Shown one piece after another: positions 58,621 to 64,000 of a DNA stretch of 64,000 bases. Position numbers and translations under genes: made by a program. Under the pieces are notes generated by a model. That model had not been told where the DNA came from and did no database searches. It saw nothing but the letters and a program-made list of their open reading frames with translations. Location of the stretch: positions 61,934,405 through 61,998,404 of the forward strand of contig NC_080067.1 of NCBI RefSeq assembly GCF_949987535.1. Reading direction: 5' to 3'. The stretch is from Balaenoptera acutorostrata (taxonomy: Eukaryota > Chordata > Mammalia > Artiodactyla > Balaenopteridae). Position 1 is the first letter of the stretch. Each line of letters opens with the position of its first letter.

Positions 58621-58963
58621 TGTTACCAGGCCGCACCTCGCTGTGCTCATCTCACGACAGGCCAATAAATTGGGAGATGAGTTGTTGGGTCAAGGAAGAA
58701 TGACATTAATCAGAAAGCTAGCAGACAGAGAGGATGGCAGACTATTATCTCAGAAAAACCCATCTTGTCCCAGTCAGAATTTGGGCTCCTTTTATACAGA
58801 GGAGGGGAGGGGGCGGGGCCCAGTGCAGTGCTGACCAATGGCTTAGCAGGACCACTAATTGTCGCTCGTTGACAGTTGCTCGCTTGGGGGAGGGGCCCAC
58901 TGTGGCACCAAGCAATGGCTGAGCAGGACTGCTAGAGGTTGCACCTGCCCCTGCACTGTTACA
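58621..58963 (-). repeat. 5' LTR of the provirus with duplicated U3 segment
   Basis: It is 343 bp, 78 bp longer than its partner. The TATA box is the complement of 58789-58796. Upstream on the - strand is a tandem pair of about 77 bp; on the + strand the GGGGCCCA blocks begin at 58815 and 58892. A GGGGCGGGG Sp1-like site lies in the copy nearer the TATA box. The duplication resembles the enhancer repeats known from gammaretroviral LTRs. Confidence 0.9.
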
Positions 58964-58967
58964 TACA

Positions 58968-59215
58968 GACCCCCAAAAGAAAGTGCAGTGAGGAGAATCT
59001 ATTTTGGAGCTTCAGTAAAAATAATGAAAATACTTCATGCCTGCTCATTATTTTTCTTAGTGGTCTTTACTCTCCTGAATTGCAACAGAAATTCTTGCAG
59101 TTCTACAGAGTATTTTATTTTTGAAATGATTACATTTCTTTTCCACTTACAGTTTATTTAATCTTTGATTAAATAGAGCATCCCTGACAATACCATACTT
59201 TTTTTTTTTTTTGGT
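58968..59215. other. Unique DNA with a poly(T) run
   Basis: No repeat was recognised apart from a T tract at about 59200-59212. Confidence 0.5.
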
Positions 59216-59219
59216 ATAA

Positions 59220-59960
59220 GGATACCTGTAATGGAAATGTGAACTGAGTGCTGTTATAAAGAGGAAAAGCTTAAAAGGGCTTCAGAGAAGAGGTGGGATT
59301 TGAAGCAGGTCTTTAAGATGAATAATACTCAGAGAATCTGAAAAGGCAAAATACAGGAAGAAATAAGGACATGTGCAGAGTCACAGAGCTATGAAAGAGA
59401 AGGGCATGTTCAGAGAGTGGTGAGAAGTCAATTGTGATTGGGGTACAGAGGACAGATGGAAGTGGAGAGACACGGGAAGGTGGGGGGGTGGAAAGATAGG
59501 CCTAAAAGGATAAATTGGAGATAGATTATGTTACTGCAACTAATCATAACAACATCAGTGACAACTTCCACTATTTATTTAGCACTTATTCTACTAGGTA
59601 TGATAAGCATCATATATAATTTAATATTCTTAAGCACTTCATGAGGGCGTTATTAACATCTCCATTTGATGAGTGAGGAAGCTGAGCCATAGAAAAATTA
59701 CTTCCCCAAGATCACACAGCTAGTAAGTGATGAAGTCATAATTCAGCCTAGCTCTGTGGGATTCCAAAGCCCATTTCCTTAACTGCTTAGTATATTGCTT
59801 CCAGTATGCTGTGGAGATCCTTCTGGTCTGTACCAAGCTATTTGCATATTATCCTTCAGGCATGGAAAAATCAATGGAGGGCTTCAAGCAGGAAAGTGAT
59901 GTGGTATAGAGGACAGTGTGGCAGTCAAAGGGACAGGGGACTGTTTCATGAGCTATCTGT
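59220..59960 (-). repeat. L2 with an inserted MIR
   Basis: Inverted L2 text lies at 59235-59530 ('gcttcagagaagaggtgggatttgaagcagg', 'gagaagggcatgttcagagagtggtgagaag') and resumes at about 59860-59930 ('ggagggcttcaagcaggaaagtgatgtgg'). Between them, about 59540-59800, is an inverted MIR ('gaggaagctgagccatagaaaaattacttccccaagatcacacagctagtaagtg'). Confidence 0.8.
59540..59800 (-). repeat. MIR
   Basis: A well-preserved inverted MIR with the core 'cacttattctactaggtatgataag', 'tctccatttgatgagtgaggaagctgag' and 'gatcacacagctagtaagtgatgaag'. Confidence 0.88.
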
Positions 59961-60075
59961 ATCTATATATCTATATTTATATATATTATTATATATTCAC
60001 ATGTATACATTTCTATATACATCATATTCGTCTATATTCATCTATATCTATATATCTATATTCATATCTACTGTT
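59955..60075. repeat. (ATCTAT)n-like AT-rich satellite patch
   Basis: Irregular repeats of CTATATCTATAT and TATATTCAT steps over about 120 bp. Confidence 0.85.
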
Positions 60076-60079
60076 TGGT

Positions 60080-61050
60080 GGTGAATAAGCTAGAGTAGAT
60101 GGGGATAAACCGTGATTTCTAAGTTGGGAGACTGGTTGAATTATAGACCATTTAACCAAGAGAGAAAATACTATAGGAGAATCAAGATAAAAAGAAGAGA
60201 TAATGAAATTCATTTTGTACAATTGAGTTGGAAATTCTTATGAAGAACTAAGGACAGTTAGCGTTTGGATGTCTTTCTTTAAGCTCACTGACTTTCAGGC
60301 TCACACTATCCAGAATCATGAAAATGTTGATTTTTTTTTCCCAAGGTCTAAACCTGGTGTCTGAAGTGAGAGGAATGACAATGCCCTTAAACATTATGAT
60401 TGTCCACCTCTGAAATATATTAAGGGCCAGGGTTTTACGACTAGTGACACAGAACATGAAAAGGAATATGGCTCCTGTCTCCCTCTGGTTCCAGGACTGG
60501 TGTAAGAGAGAACAGAGTTCTCCAGCCATGTCTTTCTCACTCTGTTAGCACACAGGCTCCCTGGGACATAGAGGTGGTAGGTCAACGACTCGCTTTAGAA
60601 TCAGCAGAGGAGCTTTAAAACTATCGCTCCTTGAGCCTGGACTTAATGGGTCCTGTGTACCAGAATCAGGAATATATATTCTTAAAAAGTTCTACAAGTA
60701 GTAAAAATAGTAACTAACATTTCTAGTAAGTTGAGCACTTATGGCAGTCCTTTTCTAAGTGCTATAAGTGGATTCACATAATTAATCCTCCCTACAACCC
60801 TGGGAGATTTTTCTAAGAATCTAGCCACTGGTGAGCTAGTTTGCTCTATCTCACCCATATCCACTTATTTTTCTGCCATAGAAAGCATGGTAAAACGACC
60901 TTCTGAATATTGTTTGTATGTTTTTCTCATATACTTAGATTATGCTAACTGCTTAGTCATGATATACTTCTGATGGAAAATAACCACATAATGACAATAA
61001 TCCATTGCCAATTTATGTTAGTGCTGCTGCCCTATGTGTATCTTTACCAA
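60080..61050. other. Unique DNA with a MIR fragment at its end
   Basis: No gene was recognised. An inverted MIR piece lies at about 60705-60820 ('gagcacttatggcagtccttttctaagtgctataagtggattcacataattaatcctcc'). Confidence 0.5.
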
Positions 61051-61054
61051 CATA

Positions 61055-61180
61055 TTCAATGAGAAACATTTATTCATGCCTGGTATGAACTGGACTGCAT
61101 GCTAGGTGCTCAGGATACGAAAGTAAGGTAATACATGGTCTCCTTGCCCTGGAGGAACTAAACAAACAGATAATCTTTAT
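61055..61180 (-). repeat. L2 3' end fragment
   Basis: Inverted L2 end: 'catttattcatgcctggtatgaactggactgcatgctaggtgctcaggatacg' then 'ggtctccttgccctggaggaac'. Confidence 0.75.
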
Positions 61181-62045
61181 TTCTCACTAGCTTTTATTCT
61201 CTTCCATAATTTTGTATCCCAAGGGGGTCTTTTTCTCCTGTGTCTCCCATGTGACAATCCCATCAGGAAAGGGTTTGAGGTGCTTTACCTACTAAATTAA
61301 CCATTGAAAGTATATATCATTTTCCCACCACCCACATCATTGCAATTATGGTCCCTTCCTGGTTCCTGCCCCCAATCTCAAGCACCAAGACACCCCAAAG
61401 GGAAATTAGAAATTATAACAAGATGTAATAGGACCAAATTGGAAAAGCTAGATCAAATAGAGTTCTAAAAGACAAATACTGATGTCAATCAAAGCCTTAA
61501 CCAGGCCAAGTAGCTAAATCAGTGTGAGCAACCGAGAAGCAGCAGGATTATGTAAGGCAAAATCAAGAAATCAAGATCTAGAGGGGCACAGTGGACCAGA
61601 CACACAAATACGGGAGACAGGCCTTGTAATCACCTAATGGAGCCTGAGGATAGGGAATGATGGACAGGGGAAAATGACAAGGTCTTGATCCTTTCTCCAT
61701 TTGTGGCTTAATGCAGATATTCAGCTTTGATCAGAAACAGAAATTGGTGAGAAAAGGCCCAAATGCCAAATTATATGAAAAATACTTTGCAAAACAGGAC
61801 ATTTCAAATAAGAATGACCAAATGGCAAAAATCCCAAGTTGCCTCTCAATGCAAGGCAATTTTTGGCTTTGTCCTTAATTAATTCTCTGAAGGGTCAAAT
61901 TGTTTTGAAGGTGTCATGGGGACAAGTAACTAGATTATTTTTTTTTTATGTAAATGGGGATAGAATCCATAGAAGGGTGCCTTAAGGAAAATAGATTTCA
62001 TCTTTATATAATGATAATAATAATCCTAATAAGATAGCTACATTT
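61181..62045. other. Unique DNA
   Basis: Nothing recognised apart from short A- and T-tracts. Confidence 0.5.
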
Positions 62046-62049
62046 ATTA

Positions 62050-62720
62050 ATTTAAAATATTTATTAAATGCCTTCTATAGGCCAAGTCCTGTTCTAGGTA
62101 TTAGGGATACGCAATTAATATGACAGACAAAAATGTCTTCTCTCATAAACTTTACATTACATTTTAGTACTGCAAGGCAGACAATAAACATAAAAAATAA
62201 GTCACTTTTAGAATGTTTTGAAGGCTGATAAGTGAGATGACAAAAAAATAAAGTAGGCTAAGGTGGGTGGGGACTGTTGAGGGCAAGGAGTGATTGTAAT
62301 TAAAATAGAATAGTCCCTGGAGAGAGTGAGGAAGCAGCCGTTCAGATTCCTGAAAGGAACTTCTCCCAATGGAAAGAACAGCCAATGAAAAGGACCTGAG
62401 GCAGAAGTATGCCTGGTGTGCTCAAAGATAAGAAAGGGGATCAATGTGGCTGGAGGAGAGAGAGGGAGAGGGTGATAGGAGAGGAGATTGGGAAAGGGAA
62501 GGAGGGGAGGAGGAGGAGAGGGGGCAGCTCATGGGGCTGTGTATTTCCAAGGAATTTGGATGGGATGGGGGAGATATTGGGAGTTTCAAGCAGAGGAACA
62601 GTGTGATCCAACTTCTGTTTTAACACACTGGCTGTAAAATCAGCCAGTGGGAGGCAAGCATAGTGGCAGGGAGACTGGATGAAAGTCCCTCAGTGTTTGC
62701 TAAGCACCTGTCCCAATGCT
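62050..62720 (-). repeat. L2 fragments around a purine-rich tract
   Basis: Inverted L2 text: 'aaatgccttctataggccaagtcctgttctaggtattagggatacgc', 'cttctccc..aagaacagccaatg' and 'agcagaggaacagtgtgatccaacttctgttttaacacac'. The stretch 62449-62526 is almost pure A/G (GGAGGAGAGAGAGGG-like) and could adopt triplex or quadruplex forms. Confidence 0.7.
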
Positions 62721-62879
62721 GTGAACTTTGCATAAGACTTTGAGTATGTGACTCCATTTTACTGCTGAGGAACCTGAGGCTTAGAGAAGTGAAGCCCCCT
62801 GTCCCACAGCTGGTGAGGTCTATAGAACTCTAAACACCATGCATTTCGGTGTTTCCCACACTGTGAATTCATAGAAACA

Positions 62880-63430
62880 TTTATTTAATAAATATGCACC
62901 TGAATCCATGTGGATCAGCTGTGAGCAAGACAGACATGGTCCATGAAGAGCCTACTGGAGAAAGTTGACATTAGAACTCTTTCAAAGTAATAAATATACA
63001 ATCATAAATGATGACTAGTGCTCCAGAGGGAAATGCACGGTGTTATGAAAATGCATAAAACGTTAATTTAGGTGGAAAAGTCAGAAAGGAAAGGCCTTGC
63101 AACGAAAGTGACAATCAAGCTGAAACCTAATGGAGACAAAGGAGTTATTCAGGGAAAGAGGTGAGAGAAGATGGTTTCAGGAAGATGCACGGAAGCAGCA
63201 AAGAGATTAAACTGTGCAGAAACTAAGGAAGGCTGGTGATGTGCAGAGGAGAGGAGAGTGGTGAGAGATGAGGTAGAAACAGTAGGCAGAGGCCAGATCA
63301 TGCAGGGTCTGGTTGGCCATAGTGTGGAGTTTGGATTCTATCCTAAATACAATGAGAAGTTCTGAGTATGTTTTAAAGAGGAAGTGGCCTGATTTGATTT
63401 GGATTTTACAAGATCATTTGCAATTTGTGG
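62880..63430 (-). repeat. L2 fragment
   Basis: Inverted L2: 'catttatttaataaatatgcacctgaatcc', 'gaaatgcacggtgttatgaaa', 'gaggccagatcatgcagggtctggttggccatagtgtggagtttggattctatcctaaatacaatgagaag' and 'gaagtggcctgatttgatttggattttacaagatcatttg'. Confidence 0.8.
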
Positions 63431-64000
63431 AAGGTGAGTTTTTCACTCTTTAACATCTTCCTTTTCCTAGGGCCATTTTTTGAGTCCTGGCAGACCCTGA
63501 AGCTAGGATAATAAAGTCAAGATGAGGAAGAGACAGAGATACTTTTAGGAACAGTAAGAGAAAGGCCAACTTGACAATGGAGGCAGTCTTCTAATTGATC
63601 TTCACCTGCCCTCTCCACTCCCATCCCCCAGGCCTATCTAGGTAGATTGGAACCCAATGGAATCAAGTGAACATCACCGCATATCAGGAAATGAGGAGAA
63701 AAAGATAAGAGACTGGGGGCTGGAAGAACAGAGGTTAAAGGCAAGAGAAGGCATCCATGGGGGGTTGTTTTGTAATGAATGGGAGGGACGTGCCCCCAGA
63801 ACAGACATGAAAAATAGACACAGAAGAACTCCAACTTACGGAGGAGCCATAGAAGAGGCTGCGTTGGAAGAGTGGAGGGGCCATTCTGGCCTCCACAGCA
63901 CTGTAGAGCTGATCCGGATTGGAGATTGTAGAAAACTAATTTGAATTGGAGGCATCTTGGGGAAATGACAACCACTATAATAAAAACAGCACTTACTGAT
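63431..64000. other. Unique DNA at the window end
   Basis: No repeat was recognised. Overlapping frames of 113 codons (-) and 95 codons (+) at 63634-63975 are antiparallel and neither shows a domain or splice context. Confidence 0.5.

Larger units (their letters stand above)
55636..58967 (-). mobile_element. Gammaretrovirus-like provirus, gag-pro remnant with most of pol and env lost
   Basis: The element is bounded by TACA at 55636-55639 and 58964-58967, a 4-bp target duplication as made by gammaretroviral integrases. On the - strand the order is 5' LTR (58963-58621), leader, gag (MA, proline-rich p12-like, CA, NC with one zinc knuckle), protease, a short integrase-like piece and 3' LTR (55904-55640). 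Reverse transcriptase, most of integrase and env are absent. The two LTRs differ by roughly one position in seven in the stretch I compared by eye, so the insertion is old. It cannot produce virus. Confidence 0.9.

Overview
This window is a gene-free, repeat-rich stretch of mammalian nuclear DNA. The tRNA-derived SINEs (about 7345-7561, 1371-1669, 40442-40758 and two near 54.2-54.8 kb) have the A-box/B-box head and (AAAT)n or (AATC)n tails of the CHR SINEs of whales, hippos and ruminants. Their sequence type, the L1 3' ends and the lack of any BovB/Bov-tA element that I could see point to a cetacean (whale or dolphin). That is an inference from recognised repeat families, not from a database search. 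I found no exon, tRNA, rRNA, CRISPR array or bacterial-type operon. The only long open frames belong to transposable elements.

Layout. 1-329: 3' end of an L1 (+). 0.33-9.7 kb: mostly unique AT-rich DNA with MIR, L1M, hAT and SINE pieces, and a 33-bp copied segment flanked by a 17-bp duplication (9367-9433). 9696-16483: a decayed ERVL-type provirus (+) with a full 5' LTR, gag/pro/pol remnants and a shrunken 3' LTR, interrupted by about 640 bp I cannot identify. 16.5-19.26 kb: unique DNA. 19265-24782: the outstanding element, a young L1 (- strand) with perfect 13-bp target site duplications, complete ORF1, an ORF2 broken by a single in-frame stop, and a 70/82-bp minisatellite lying between the L1 3' end and the terminal poly(A).

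24.8-31.0 kb: unique DNA, then an MER5A-type DNA transposon cut by two L1 insertions, one of them 5'-inverted. 32.7-35.6 kb: L2 and MIR pieces, an ERV pol fragment (-) and an MLT1-type LTR (+). 36.7-39.1 kb: an ancient L1 (-) split by an LTR-like element and a second 5'-inverted L1. 40.4-40.8 kb: a SINE carrying extra non-SINE sequence before its poly(A). 42.5-51.2 kb: L1M, L2, MER5A, an ERVL-type LTR, a HAL1-like element and a Tigger fragment. A 22-bp perfect inverted repeat lies at 47.1 kb. 54.06-54.96 kb: a MIR split by two nested SINEs. 55636-58967: a gammaretrovirus-like provirus (-) with 4-bp target duplications, a gag-pro remnant and most of pol and all recognisable env missing. 59.2-63.4 kb: L2 (-) and MIR fragments.

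The sequence is best read as a layered record of insertions. MIR, L2, HAL1, Tigger and MER5A are oldest. ERVL, MLT1 and L1M follow, then the gammaretroviral provirus, and CHR SINEs and L1s are youngest. I see no new gene system. The most informative objects are the L1 with its internal minisatellite, the templated insertion at 9.4 kb, the SINE with extra 3' sequence, and the provirus with a duplicated U3 segment in one LTR.
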